A stretch of 64,000 nucleotides of DNA from a bacterium (GCA_025782575.1 JALGYY010000009.1:235906-299905), one strand, 5' to 3'. Positions 27,827 to 36,523 are shown, numbered from the stretch's first letter. Notes: generated by a model from the letters alone, not told the origin. Numbers and translations are program-made.

Positions 27827-29074
27827 TCAGCACGCCCCGCCACATCCGCAGGATCCGTCCCCGGACTGCTTGTCTGACGGGTGATTTCCGAGCGGGTCAC
27901 CTGAAATGGGTGGTGCCCCCTGGTTCGACATGACCTCTTGCTTCCCATTGGAGTCAGCGCCTCCCATGCGGCCCACCTGCCGGCGAACTTTGAGCTTCAT
28001 CCATTCCATTGCTACCCGGGGGAGCATGCTCGGTGTAAAGAGGACTGAGTTGGTAAGAAAGTTCTCGAACGTGCAGTAGCATTTCGTGTCACGGATTTCG
28101 CAGCGAACCTTTTCCGTTTTCTCCGAGAACCAGATCTTTCGGAAATCATAATCCACATCCCGGAGATTGCCGAGCGGCTCTTCCAGAATTTCGCAAGGAT
28201 AGACATCTCCCCCGGCGTAGATCACGCCTGAAAGATTGGCTGCGTAGCAGGGGAGCTGGTACTCGTTGGTGCGCACGGTCTCACTGATCACATCCTGACG
28301 GATATTTTTCATGGCGTTAATGACATCGGCGCCCGGATAGAAACGATAACCGCTGTTAGTGTCCGTCTCGGTGTCCTCCCGCAGTTCCGCTACCCACTCG
28401 AGATATTTGCCGCTTTCTACGTCGAGCGCATGGGCGGCACGTGCTCCTTTGCGGGCGATCAGGTTGTTGACGCACTTGACGCCGTAATCGTCCCGCAGAG
28501 TGCGATAGGTATCGAGGACCGTATCCTGATTGAAGCCGGACATTGTAGTCGCGATATTGGCATTGAAGCTCGGGTATTCCTTTTCCAGTTTCTGGAGTTC
28601 CCGAAAAGTCCAGATGCACTGTTCAAACAGGCCGGGTATGGCCCGCAGGCGATCATGGTCTTTGCCGATCGCATCGATCGAAACGTCGATCGCGAAATCG
28701 ACACCCGGATTCTGGTCGAGCATCTTTCTTACTTGCGCAATCACTTTGGTGGTCAGTGAGCCGTTGGTCGGTATGCCGATATTCTTCACGTTGTTGTTCT
28801 TGCAGAAAATGTGGACGATCTCGGCGATGTCGTCCCGCAGAAACGGTTCGCCCCCTGTGGGGAGCAGGAAGAGGATATCTCCCATGCTGCGGGAGGTCTT
28901 CTCGTACTCGTCAATTGTCATCTCGGTGGTGGAGGGGTGGACCCAGCCGAGTAGACAGTGCCCGCAGTGGGCATTACAGACATCAGTAATGAAAAGGATG
29001 ATGTAGTGCGGATCGACTTTCCGCTTCGAAAATATGCGGGGTGCGTATTTGGCGTAGTCAAGAAACCCGCTCAT
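27827..29074 (-). CDS. Radical SAM/SPASM protein with Cys-rich C-terminal tail
   Basis: A 415-residue radical SAM enzyme. The cluster motif is C33-x3-C37-x2-C40 (TDVCNAHCGHC); LPTGGEPFLRDD is the GGEP SAM-binding motif, and a SPASM-type auxiliary cluster region is in the C-terminal half (CYAANLSGVIYAGGDVYPCEILEEPLGNLRD and RDTKCYCTFENF). The protein ends in SCGCGGAC, an unusual cysteine knot after a long disordered linker. It overlaps the upstream B12-type radical SAM gene by 4 nt, so they form an operon. Family-level activity on a peptide or sugar-lipid is possible; no small precursor peptide gene is evident nearby. Confidence 0.88.
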   Translation of the reverse strand: MSGFLDYAKYAPRIFSKRKVDPHYIILFITDVCNAHCGHCLLGWVHPSTTEMTIDEYEKTSRSMGDILFLLPTGGEPFLRDDIAEIVHIFCKNNNVKNIGIPTNGSLTTKVIAQVRKMLDQNPGVDFAIDVSIDAIGKDHDRLRAIPGLFEQCIWTFRELQKLEKEYPSFNANIATTMSGFNQDTVLDTYRTLRDDYGVKCVNNLIARKGARAAHALDVESGKYLEWVAELREDTETDTNSGYRFYPGADVINAMKNIRQDVISETVRTNEYQLPCYAANLSGVIYAGGDVYPCEILEEPLGNLRDVDYDFRKIWFSEKTEKVRCEIRDTKCYCTFENFLTNSVLFTPSMLPRVAMEWMKLKVRRQVGRMGGADSNGKQEVMSNQGAPPISGDPLGNHPSDKQSGDGSCGCGGAC

Positions 29075-30600
29075 TCGTTTTTCCCGCCCGGGTTGCTCTC
29101 AGATTCCGTTCGGGCGGCAGATTCATCATGTTCGATGTTTGCCGGTGCCCTGTGTGATCGTTTCCGTTTTCTTGCGTTTCCGCCCATATAATCGACGAAG
29201 CTCTTTACACCGTGCATCTTGCGCTTGATGTCACCGACCCCTCGAATGGCGGATGCCATACGGACGACCTGTTTCGGCCTCAGGTAGAACTCGCGGAGTC
29301 CCGTATCGATCAGCTCGTCGATTCGCTCTTTCGGAAGTTGCGGGTAGTCGAGCACAGTCACCTGCTCATGATTCTCGTCGAGGTACTCATCCCAGTCCTT
29401 CGGGACAAGATAGCCTTCTCTCTCGGCCCAGTCATAGATCTCCGTTCCCGGATAGGCGGCCACTCCCGATATCTGGATCGTATCGAGCGGCAGGCTTTTG
29501 GCGAAATCGATCGTTGCTCTCGCCGTCTCTTCCGTCTCTCCCGGCGCACCGATCATGAAACATCCGTGGACAGTGAAATCGAGATCGGCGGCGTTCTCCG
29601 TGAATTCTTTCGCCCGGCGGAGGTTCATCCCCTTCTTGACGTTGTCGAGCGCCATCTGCGTGCCGAATTCATAGCCCACCATGAGCATGCGGCAGCCGGC
29701 CCTCTTCATGAGTTGCAGCAGATCCCGCTTGACGTCGGAACGAGCGTTCACGGACCAGCGGATTTTGTTGTCCAGCCCACGCTTCAAAATCTCCCGGCAG
29801 ACTCCCTCCACATGTTCCCGATCGGCCGTAAAAGTGTCCGTTTCGATCATCACTTCGCGAAGCGCGGGGAAGAGAGAGAGGTCGTACTCCATCTCATCCA
29901 CCACCAGTTCCGGATCGCGATAGCGGTTTTCATGGCCATACATGAGCTGAGGATCGCGGCAATATGTGCATCGGGCGAAACAGCCGCGGCCGGAAAGAAG
30001 AGTGATAAACGGGTGGAGTTTGCCGCCGTCCCGGTACCATGCCGTATCGATGAAATCCCATGCGGGAAACGGAAGTTCGTTCACGTCGATAAAAGGCCGG
30101 GGACCTGTTCGAACGGGCTGGCCGAAATCGTCCATGTAAAAGAGGCCTGGCGTGTCGGCCGGGTTATTACCCAGGAAGAGATCGCGAATCGTGTGGTCAT
30201 ACTCGCCGATCGCAATATAATCGAGCGAACCTTCGGACCTGCGAAAGGTGTCTTCAGGGACAGCAGTTACATGCTGCCCCACAAGAATTGTTTTGGAGCC
30301 GGCGATCTCTTTGGCGATCCGGCAGTAGGCGAGATCGTTCGCAATCGCAGGGGTGGAAGCATGCATGACGACCCACTCGGGCTTTTCATGTCTGAGAAGC
30401 GACTCCACGTCCCCCTGTGACCAGTTCTGGGCGGCGGCGTCAACGAAGCGAACATCGATTCCGGCCTGGCGCTGTACCCCCGTGGCCACGCAGATGTAGT
30501 CGGGATGGCGCTGTACCCTTCCACGGGATCGTGCATCCCAGCGGGCGGACCGGACGAAGTCGTCCACATAAGGCGGGTTGAGGATGAGAACCTGCGCCAC
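29071..30600 (-). CDS. B12-binding-domain radical SAM protein
   Basis: A 509-residue cobalamin-dependent radical SAM protein. Residues 1-~150 are a B12-binding-type Rossmann domain (VLILNPPYVDD...GIDVRFVDAAAQNW...VVMHASTPAIANDLAYCRIAKEI) lacking an obvious DxHxxG, so base-off binding is likely. The cluster C-x3-C-x2-C is in SGRGCFARCTYCRDPQ (~205-213), with MVGYEFGTQMALDNVKKGMN and FMIGAPGETEETARATIDFAKSL as in hopanoid/lipid-type enzymes. GTG start with CTGGAGGCGCCA upstream. It leads a two-gene operon read from the strong promoter at 30727-30699. Substrate cannot be assigned; methyl transfer to an unactivated carbon is the family's usual chemistry. Confidence 0.87.
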   Translation of the reverse strand: MAQVLILNPPYVDDFVRSARWDARSRGRVQRHPDYICVATGVQRQAGIDVRFVDAAAQNWSQGDVESLLRHEKPEWVVMHASTPAIANDLAYCRIAKEIAGSKTILVGQHVTAVPEDTFRRSEGSLDYIAIGEYDHTIRDLFLGNNPADTPGLFYMDDFGQPVRTGPRPFIDVNELPFPAWDFIDTAWYRDGGKLHPFITLLSGRGCFARCTYCRDPQLMYGHENRYRDPELVVDEMEYDLSLFPALREVMIETDTFTADREHVEGVCREILKRGLDNKIRWSVNARSDVKRDLLQLMKRAGCRMLMVGYEFGTQMALDNVKKGMNLRRAKEFTENAADLDFTVHGCFMIGAPGETEETARATIDFAKSLPLDTIQISGVAAYPGTEIYDWAEREGYLVPKDWDEYLDENHEQVTVLDYPQLPKERIDELIDTGLREFYLRPKQVVRMASAIRGVGDIKRKMHGVKSFVDYMGGNARKRKRSHRAPANIEHDESAARTESESNPGGKNE

Positions 30601-30698
30601 TGGCGCCTCCAGCGTTCAAAAAATGCCGCCCAGCAGATGAGCGGCGGGTGGTGGGCTCCGGGTTTTCGGCCTCGCAATTCATCTTGAGGACAGACTTA

Positions 30699-30727
30699 AT
30701 GATACTGAAAAACAGCCCTCCTGTCAA
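30699..30727 (-). promoter_or_regulatory. Consensus promoter of the two-gene radical SAM operon
   Basis: Minus strand: perfect TTGACA (30727-30722), 17-nt spacer, TATCAT (30704-30699, 5/6), 99 nt upstream of the B12/radical SAM start. It is divergent from the nfuA promoter 75 nt away. Confidence 0.65.
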
Positions 30728-30800
30728 TCGGGAGCAGATGACGCCGGACTCAACAATCCATTGGGATACAAGGATTTGCGGATTTTTTTAAGAACCCGCC

Positions 30801-30829
30801 TTGAGAGTGTCCCGAGTGGTCGTTATACT
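30801..30829 (+). promoter_or_regulatory. Consensus-like promoter of nfuA
   Basis: TTGAGA (30801-30806), 17-nt spacer, TATACT (30824-30829); 30 nt upstream of the ATG with AAGGAGGGG before it. Good match and position. Confidence 0.6.
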
Positions 30830-30858
30830 ATGAATAAGAGTATCCAAGGAGGGGAGTT

Positions 30859-31434
30859 ATGGTCACGCTGACAGATACCGCACGGGAGCGCATTCTCAAA
30901 GTTATGGAGATGCAGGGCAGAAAGGGGCACGGGCTCCGTGTCCGGATCGCCGGACGGTCCTCGAACGGCTATAAACATGAATTAGGATTTGTTGAGGAGG
31001 GGGGAGAGGACGAAAACGACACTGTGTCCGAAGAAGCTGGTGTCCGGCTCGTGATCGACTCCGAAAGCAGCAGCCGCCTCGAAGGAACCACGATCGATTA
31101 CGTGGAAAACCTTCAGGGCGCCGGATTCGTCTTCGATAACCCGAACAAAGTAGCTTTCACCGATCAAGTGCGGGGAGAGACGCTCCAGGAACTGTTCGAA
31201 AGCACCATCAATCCAGGGCTCGCTTCTCACGGCGGATTCGCGGAACTGCTCGACGTCAAAGACAACATCGTCTACATCCGCCTGGGGGGCGGTTGCCACG
31301 GTTGCGGTATGGCGAACGTCACGCTGAAGCAGGGGATCGAGCGAATGATCATGACCGCCCTGCCGGAAATCCAATCGGTAATTGATACGACGGACCACGC
31401 AAGCGGATCGAATCCGTACTACTCTCCTTCCTAG
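30859..31434 (+). CDS. nfuA: Fe-S biogenesis protein NfuA
   Basis: A 191-residue Fe-S carrier with the two-domain NfuA layout: a degenerate A-type (IscA-like) domain (residues 1-~95: LTDTARERILKVMEMQGRKGHGLRVRIAG) that lacks the IscA cysteines, then the NifU C-terminal domain (~105-180) with the cluster-binding C-x2-C in RLGGGCHGCGMANVTLKQGIE. Length and domain order match E. coli NfuA. It carries [4Fe-4S] clusters to target enzymes such as radical SAM proteins; the divergent neighbours are two of these. Own promoter at 30801-30829 and a terminator after the gene suggest a monocistron. Confidence 0.94.
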   Translation: MVTLTDTARERILKVMEMQGRKGHGLRVRIAGRSSNGYKHELGFVEEGGEDENDTVSEEAGVRLVIDSESSSRLEGTTIDYVENLQGAGFVFDNPNKVAFTDQVRGETLQELFESTINPGLASHGGFAELLDVKDNIVYIRLGGGCHGCGMANVTLKQGIERMIMTALPEIQSVIDTTDHASGSNPYYSPS

Positions 31435-31452
31435 CAGGCCATGAATTGAACC

Positions 31453-31473
31453 GGGGTCGCCATTGGCGGCCCC
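31453..31473 (+). terminator. Hairpin after nfuA, likely terminator
   Basis: GGGGTCGCC-ATT-GGCGGCCCC, 9-bp stem with one G-T wobble and a 3-nt loop, 19 nt after the nfuA stop. Only a short TTT follows, so the intrinsic terminator is weak on U-tract grounds. Confidence 0.5.
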
Positions 31474-31526
31474 GTGGCCGTTTCGAGCTAATTCCAGCCG
31501 AAAAATAGAAATGTCGGCGAATGCGT

Positions 31527-31556
31527 GCACAAAGTGTACAGACTTTGTGCTATAAT
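31527..31556 (+). promoter_or_regulatory. Inverted repeat abutting a perfect -10 box
   Basis: GCACAAAG (31527-31534), 8-nt spacer, CTTTGTGC (31543-31550) is a perfect 8-bp inverted repeat that ends immediately before TATAAT (31551-31556). No good -35 exists at 16-18 nt. The arrangement, an operator filling the -35 to -10 space, is typical of a promoter controlled by a dimeric regulator, with the small membrane protein downstream as the only candidate target. Confidence 0.5.
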
Positions 31557-31935
31557 GAGCTGCAGACGAGCTGGAGATTCAAGAGAGGTTCACTGGTGCG
31601 GAGGATCGTTTCTCGTCAGAGGCGATGATCAGTCTTCTGCCATACCCGGAGAAGGTTCGCTGGAGAGCGCCTATACAACCGGTGCTGCTATTTCCGCCAA
31701 GAAGCGGCGTGTGAGTCGGCGTAGGTCCTCGCTGGTCTTTTATCTGTTACTCCTGCTCGCCAACATCGGTTTCCTTCTGATCATCGGGGGGACCACTTTC
31801 CGGACCGACGTGGAGTCTCTACAAACCAGAATTCGGGGCGGATCGTCCGGGCGGGAAACGGTCCGATCGCAGTCCTCTGAGTTTCAGCAGTTCCCGCCGG
31901 GAGAAAACTGGGTTTCAGATACCGGCGGCGAGTAG
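31555..31935 (+). CDS. Small single-pass membrane protein, start uncertain
   Basis: Unrecognised. The supported core is a strongly basic segment (KKRRVSRRRSS) followed by one membrane helix (LVFYLLLLLANIGFLLIIGG) and a ~50-residue hydrophilic tail (TDVESLQTRIRGGSSGRETV...GENWVSDTGGE). An in-frame ATG lies inside the TATAAT box at 31551; GTG at 31525 is upstream of it and GTG at 31711 is just before the helix, but neither has a good ribosome site. So the frame is believable, its N terminus is not. The positive-inside rule puts the tail outside the cytoplasm. Confidence 0.45.
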   Translation: MSCRRAGDSREVHWCGGSFLVRGDDQSSAIPGEGSLESAYTTGAAISAKKRRVSRRRSSLVFYLLLLLANIGFLLIIGGTTFRTDVESLQTRIRGGSSGRETVRSQSSEFQQFPPGENWVSDTGGE

Positions 31936-31983
31936 CTGCCCGGTTATCGACAGCCTTCTCATCGAAGATTCAAATCCTCTCTA

Positions 31984-32661
31984 TTACGCTTCTTCGTATG
32001 TATAGAATTCCTCGAACGCGTCCGACGTCCAGGGCATTCGCTCCCGGAACATCGATCGAATGGCGAGGGCATAGAGCCGAATTTCATACTGCGCATGGAT
32101 GTCGCATCGTAATTTCAGAAAGTTCATGAGTGAACGGGCGTTGACCGTCCAGTAAAACTGCGTGTACATGTTCTGGGGCAGGATGATGCGGGCCAGTTCC
32201 TTCGCCGTTCCCTGTTCGAGCAATCTGTTGTATGCATCGACCGATCGTCGGCACTCGGCCCGTATGATCTCAGCAAACTCAACATGCTCCTCGCTCGGGA
32301 TATCGGCCACCATCGAACCTTGCTTGTTGACCTTTTCCCGGACGCGCTTCTTGTCAGGAACATAGAACTCGCCTTCATCGAAGGAAGTGTATCGCCCCGA
32401 GATCTCATTGAAGCTCGACCAACGATGACGGAACCACTGCCTGGCGACGAAGATGGGGCACTTGACGTGAAGCTGAAAGACGGCGTGTTCGAATGGTGTC
32501 TCATGACCATGTTTCATGAGATACCGAATCAGTTTGCGATCCTTTTCCTCGCCCTTGGAGCCGCCTCCGAACGAGACGCGGGCCGACCTCACCACGGCAA
32601 GGTCATCACCCATCAGATCAAGGAGAGCAACGAACCCCGAATCAAGAACATCATGTTTCAA
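31984..32661 (-). CDS. thyX: FAD-dependent thymidylate synthase ThyX
   Basis: Makes dTMP from dUMP using methylenetetrahydrofolate and reduced FAD. The ThyX signature RHRxxSxNxxSxRY is exact at residues 78-91 (RHRWSSFNEISGRY). SFGGGSKGEEKDRKLIRYLMKHGHETPFEHAVF and, at the end, WTVNARSLMNFLKLR are also typical; the protein has 225 residues. No thyA is seen in the window. Its 5' flank of 66 bp after the aldehyde dehydrogenase has no clear promoter, so it may be read with the genes upstream on the minus strand. Confidence 0.97.
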   Translation of the reverse strand: MKHDVLDSGFVALLDLMGDDLAVVRSARVSFGGGSKGEEKDRKLIRYLMKHGHETPFEHAVFQLHVKCPIFVARQWFRHRWSSFNEISGRYTSFDEGEFYVPDKKRVREKVNKQGSMVADIPSEEHVEFAEIIRAECRRSVDAYNRLLEQGTAKELARIILPQNMYTQFYWTVNARSLMNFLKLRCDIHAQYEIRLYALAIRSMFRERMPWTSDAFEEFYTYEEA

Positions 32662-32727
32662 TGAATCCCGTCCTCCCCGGGAGCCGGCCCGCCGACCGTA
32701 CTCCCGTTCATGCCGAGACGATGAATC

Positions 32728-34167
32728 TCAGCGCTTTCGGCGCGATCCTACATCCTGAAGATTAAGGCAGACGACCTTCGGCTCGGTCATCTCCTGCAGG
32801 GCGAACTTGAGCCCCTCCCGGCCGAGGCCGCTCCGCTTGACGCCGCCGAAGGGCATGTGATCGACGCGATAGTCTGTAGAATCATTCACCATCACGCCGC
32901 CGCAGTCCAATTCGTACACCGCATGAAAAGCGACATCGATATCCTTCGTGAATATCGCGGCCAGAAGTCCGTATGACGTGTCATTCGCCTTTTGAATGGT
33001 CTCATCGAGGTCCGTGAACGGATAGAGGATCACAACGGGTGCGAACACTTCCTCGCACGATACGCGTGCCCCCTCGGGCATATCGGTGAGCACTGTGGGC
33101 GCATAACAGGAGCCGTTCCGCTCGCCGCCGGTCAGTAGCGTAGCGCCCTCATCAACCGCGTCATTCACCCATGATTCGATTCGGATCGCCTCTTTTTCGG
33201 TGATCATCGGCCCGATATCGCTGCTCTCGTCGAGCTGAGGGCCGACCTTGATCTTCTTCGTCAGAGAGACGAACCCATCCCGAAATGGGTGAAACGCTTT
33301 TTCTTCGATGAAGATCCTCTGCACGCCGATACAGTTCTGGCCGACCGCCCAGAACGCGCCGGAGACGCATGATTCGACTGCAAGATCCATGTCGGCATCG
33401 GCCATGACGATCACGGGAGAGTTGGAACCGAGCTCCATACCGATCTTCTTGATTCCTGCCGTCCGAACGACCTGTTCCCCCGCCTCCGGCCCGCCGGTGA
33501 ACGACACCATACGCACTCTCGGATCGGAGACAAGGACATCGCCGATTTCTCCCCCGTGCCCGGTGATCACATTCAGCGCTTCAGCCGGCAGTCCGGCTTC
33601 GAGAAACGCTTCGGCCAACTTGAGTGCGGAAATAGGGGTAACAGTTGCCGGCTTCAACACGACCGCATTTCCTCCGGCGATCGCCGGGCCGAGCTTATGG
33701 GCGACCAGGTTCAACGGGTCGTTAAACGGTGTGATGGCGAGAATGACACCGATAGGGAACCGGTAGTAATAGCCGACCCGATTCTCAGAGCCGGCGGCTG
33801 CGTCGAACGAAATCGTCTCTCCCTCGATATGTCTCGCTTCATCCGCCGCCCAGGAGAGCGTATTCGCGCAGCGGCCCGCTTCTTTACGGGCCTCATGAAT
33901 CGTCTTCGACCCTTCGCTCGCGATCGTACGAGCGAACTCCTCCTGCCGGCTCTCCACGATCTCAGCCGTCTTCCTCAGAATCGATACGCGCTCATGTGTG
34001 GGCATCCGCTTCATGATCGCAAATCCCCGGACGGCGCTCTCGACAGCTGCGAGCGCATCTTCTTCATCCCCTGCGGGGACCGTATCGATCACCGAGTTAT
34101 CATATGGGTTGCAGACATCGATCTTGTTATCCCGATCCTGCCATTCCCCGCCGATCAGCATTTTCAT
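32728..34167 (-). CDS. NAD(P)-dependent aldehyde dehydrogenase (lactaldehyde/phosphonoacetaldehyde-type)
   Basis: A 479-residue ALDH-superfamily enzyme that oxidises an aldehyde to the acid. Asn in FPIGVILAITPFNDPLNL, Glu in IGMELGSNSPVIV (~247) and the nucleophile Cys in VGQNCIGVQRIFI (~281) are in place; VSFTGGPEAG is the NAD site. The GQNCIGVQR form is the one seen in lactaldehyde, phosphonoacetaldehyde and non-phosphorylating GAPDH-like groups, not in betaine or acyl-CoA types. It is 13 nt downstream of homoserine dehydrogenase, so co-transcription is likely; aspartate-semialdehyde-related chemistry is tempting but not supported by motif. Confidence 0.9.
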   Translation of the reverse strand: MKMLIGGEWQDRDNKIDVCNPYDNSVIDTVPAGDEEDALAAVESAVRGFAIMKRMPTHERVSILRKTAEIVESRQEEFARTIASEGSKTIHEARKEAGRCANTLSWAADEARHIEGETISFDAAAGSENRVGYYYRFPIGVILAITPFNDPLNLVAHKLGPAIAGGNAVVLKPATVTPISALKLAEAFLEAGLPAEALNVITGHGGEIGDVLVSDPRVRMVSFTGGPEAGEQVVRTAGIKKIGMELGSNSPVIVMADADMDLAVESCVSGAFWAVGQNCIGVQRIFIEEKAFHPFRDGFVSLTKKIKVGPQLDESSDIGPMITEKEAIRIESWVNDAVDEGATLLTGGERNGSCYAPTVLTDMPEGARVSCEEVFAPVVILYPFTDLDETIQKANDTSYGLLAAIFTKDIDVAFHAVYELDCGGVMVNDSTDYRVDHMPFGGVKRSGLGREGLKFALQEMTEPKVVCLNLQDVGSRRKR

Positions 34168-34180
34168 GATTACTTCTCCT

Positions 34181-35212
34181 TCAATTGCTGCGGGCGATAT
34201 CGAGAAGGTCCTGAAGCAGTGCGAAACCGGTTTCGACCCGGCCTGCTCCCGCTCCCACCACAGTCACCGGGCCCAGCAGGTCCGTATGGAAGGTGAGGGC
34301 ATTGGTGGCTCCCCCCACTCCGGCGAGCGGGTCAGCGAGCGGAAGGGCGATCGGTTTTACCGACGCGGCGATTCCGGTGGCGGTCTTCTCCGCCGAGCCG
34401 ATCAGCTTGTAACGGAGACCGTCTTTTGCCGCCTTCTCCAACTGGCCGATCGAGAGGCCCGTGATGCCCGTACGGTCAACATCTTTCGGACCAATGGCGG
34501 CGCCGAGAAGCAGGTTGGCCAGGATAACCACTTTACCTGCGGCATCGAAGCCTTCCACATCCGCATCAGGCACGGCTTCGGCGTACCCCAGTTCCTGCGC
34601 CTGCTTCAGTGCTATGTCGTAGTCCTTGCCGGCCTCCATCTCGGTGAGCATATAATTCGTCGTGCCGTTCAGAATGCCCTCAATCTTGCTGATCGTGCAG
34701 CCGGCCAGATTCTTCATGGCGAACGAAAGTGTCGGCGTCCCGCTCATTACGGCTCCCTCGAACAGAAACTGCACGCCATTCTTACGGGCGAGGTCCATCA
34801 TCTCCCGCGCGGCGAGAACGACCGGTCCCTTGTTCGTGGTCGTTACGTGCATGCCCTTCTCGAGCGCGGCCTTCACGTGTGAGATCGCCGGCTCTCCTGT
34901 CTCGAGGTCGGTGAAGGTCGCCTCACACATCACGTCGGCCCCGCACTCCGAGATCGTCGTCAGGGCGTCCCAGCCGTGGGAGCCTCCTTCATAGGAGTCG
35001 AGGGAGCCGCCATCTTTTACCGCCTCGAGAGCTCGTCCGATGTCGATCCCGTCAGGATCGGCGACTGATCCCTTCTGAAAGTCGGAGATGGCGACCACGC
35101 GGACTTCGACACCTTCTGTCTCCACGAGATCTTTCGATTTTGTCTGGATGATTTCGAGGAGGCCCTGGCCGACCGTTCCGAAACCGATCTGTGCGATCTT
35201 GAGCGTCTTCAT
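34181..35212 (-). CDS. hom: Homoserine dehydrogenase
   Basis: Reduces aspartate semialdehyde to homoserine, the branch step to threonine and methionine. N-terminal Rossmann motif IAQIGFGTVGQGLLEI (GxGxxG), TTNKGPVVLAAREM (ANK-type substrate loop) and the family signature FEGAVMSGTPTLSF...GILNGTTNYMLTEM...AEAVPDADVEGFDAAGK, including the catalytic Lys, are all present. The 343-residue protein lacks a C-terminal ACT domain, so feedback control by threonine is not expected by this route. A hairpin separates it from metB upstream. Confidence 0.94.
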   Translation of the reverse strand: MKTLKIAQIGFGTVGQGLLEIIQTKSKDLVETEGVEVRVVAISDFQKGSVADPDGIDIGRALEAVKDGGSLDSYEGGSHGWDALTTISECGADVMCEATFTDLETGEPAISHVKAALEKGMHVTTTNKGPVVLAAREMMDLARKNGVQFLFEGAVMSGTPTLSFAMKNLAGCTISKIEGILNGTTNYMLTEMEAGKDYDIALKQAQELGYAEAVPDADVEGFDAAGKVVILANLLLGAAIGPKDVDRTGITGLSIGQLEKAAKDGLRYKLIGSAEKTATGIAASVKPIALPLADPLAGVGGATNALTFHTDLLGPVTVVGAGAGRVETGFALLQDLLDIARSN

Positions 35213-35251
35213 GAATTCTGATCTCCCTGACCGGGGTGGGCAGGGTGGCGG

Positions 35252-35278
35252 AGGCGGAGAAGATCATGATCTCCGCCT
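35252..35278 (-). terminator. Hairpin between metB-like gene and hom
   Basis: AGGCGGAGA and TCTCCGCCT form a 9-bp perfect stem round a 9-nt loop that itself contains the palindrome GATCATGATC. It lies 45 nt after the transsulfuration gene stop on the minus strand. No U-tract follows, so it could be an attenuating or RNA-protecting hairpin as well as a terminator. Confidence 0.4.
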
Positions 35279-35322
35279 GCGGCCACCAGGTTATTAAGAA
35301 AGTAAGGCGCCCGACCGATGGG

Positions 35323-36459
35323 TCAAGCGAGTGCCTGAGTCAAATCTTCGATAATGTCGTCTTTGTGCTCAATTCCTACTGAAATGCGGACGAGACCGTC
35401 TGTCAGCCCTCGGGCAAGCCGCGCTTTTTTCGGGACAGAAGCGTGGGTCATGGTCGCCGGGTGGGTGATCATCGTCTCTACGGAGCCGAGGCTCTCGGCG
35501 AGTGAGGCGAGCTTCACACTGTTCATGAGAGACCGTCCCGCTTTCAGCCCCCCTATGAGTTCGAACGACATCATTCCGGCGAAGGCCGACATCTGACGCC
35601 GCGCGATTTCGTGCTGGGGATGGCTCGCGAGGCCCGGATAAGAGATCCGCTTCACTTTGGGGTGGCCCTCGAGGAACTCGGCGACAGCAAGCCCGTTTTC
35701 ACTGTGACGCTCCATGCGAATGGCGAGCGTCTTCAGGCCGGCAAGTGTGAGCCAGCAATCGAACGGGCTCGGCACAGCACCGATCGACTTCTGCTGAAAA
35801 CGAAGATGATCGTAGAGCTCCTTCGTTTTTACGATCGCCACACCGCCGATGATCTGGTTATGACCCGACAGGTACTTGGTGACCGAATGCATGACAATAT
35901 CCGCGCCGTAACGGAAAGGTCTAAGGAGCGCTGGCGTGGCGAACGTCGAATCGACCCCGTAGAGTACTTTGTTCTTTTTGCAGATCTTGCCGATCGCGTC
36001 GAGGTCGGTCACTTTGATGAGTGGATTCGTAGGGGTTTCGATCCATACCATTTTAGTGCTCTTCCTGATCGCGCGGGCGACTTTTGCGGGATCGGACGAA
36101 TCGACATAGGAGAATTTCAGCCCGTAGTTCACCAGAATCTGGTTGAACAGTCGCGAAACACCGCCGTAGACATCATCGGATGAGACGATGTGATCGCCCG
36201 GCTTGAAGAGCCTCAGAATAGCGTCCACCGTTGACATTCCCGAGGCAAAACAGGCGGCGTATCGGCCCCCTTCAACGGCTGCGAGAGCCGTTTCGAGTGT
36301 CGCCCGCGTCGGGTTCGACGAGCGGGTGTAGTCGAAGCCGAGATCTCGACCGACTTCGGGGAGCACATAGGTTGCGCTTTGATAGATCGGCGGTACGATC
36401 GCACCGGTCGTCGGGTCGGGGCTGATTCCGGCGCGCACGACTTTGGTTTCAAATTTCAT
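35323..36459 (-). CDS. Cys/Met metabolism PLP enzyme (cystathionine gamma-synthase/lyase family)
   Basis: A 378-residue transsulfuration enzyme. The PLP-binding lysine is in MHSVTKYLSGHNQIIGG (~195); FDYTRSSNPTRATLETALAAVEGG and FASGMSTVDAIL, with SLGSVETMITHPATMTHA near the C terminus, are all typical of the family. Sequence motifs alone do not separate gamma-synthase from gamma- or beta-lyase. The neighbouring homoserine dehydrogenase makes methionine biosynthesis (cystathionine gamma-synthase) the likelier reading. A promoter-like pair lies upstream at 36523-36496. Confidence 0.9.
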   Translation of the reverse strand: MKFETKVVRAGISPDPTTGAIVPPIYQSATYVLPEVGRDLGFDYTRSSNPTRATLETALAAVEGGRYAACFASGMSTVDAILRLFKPGDHIVSSDDVYGGVSRLFNQILVNYGLKFSYVDSSDPAKVARAIRKSTKMVWIETPTNPLIKVTDLDAIGKICKKNKVLYGVDSTFATPALLRPFRYGADIVMHSVTKYLSGHNQIIGGVAIVKTKELYDHLRFQQKSIGAVPSPFDCWLTLAGLKTLAIRMERHSENGLAVAEFLEGHPKVKRISYPGLASHPQHEIARRQMSAFAGMMSFELIGGLKAGRSLMNSVKLASLAESLGSVETMITHPATMTHASVPKKARLARGLTDGLVRISVGIEHKDDIIEDLTQALA

Positions 36460-36495
36460 AATTCTCAGCGGTCCTCATGTTCGTGAAATCGGGGG

Positions 36496-36523
36496 CTAAT
36501 ATTGACAGAAACAAGAGTATCAA
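36496..36523 (-). promoter_or_regulatory. Predicted promoter of the transsulfuration/hom/ALDH group
   Basis: Minus strand: TTGATA (36523-36518), 16-nt spacer, TATTAG (36501-36496), 37 nt from the ATG at 36459. Hexamers match 5/6 and 4/6. Confidence 0.45.

Noticed and set aside
29212-30420. Plus-strand open frame of 402 codons opposite the radical SAM operon
   Set aside because: Shadow of the B12-type radical SAM gene. The translation shows low-complexity His/Arg composition and no family motif.
31440-31935. Start of the small membrane protein at GTG 31525
   Set aside because: It lies upstream of the TATAAT box at 31551 inside the inverted repeat, with no ribosome site; a downstream or internal start is more likely but not proven.
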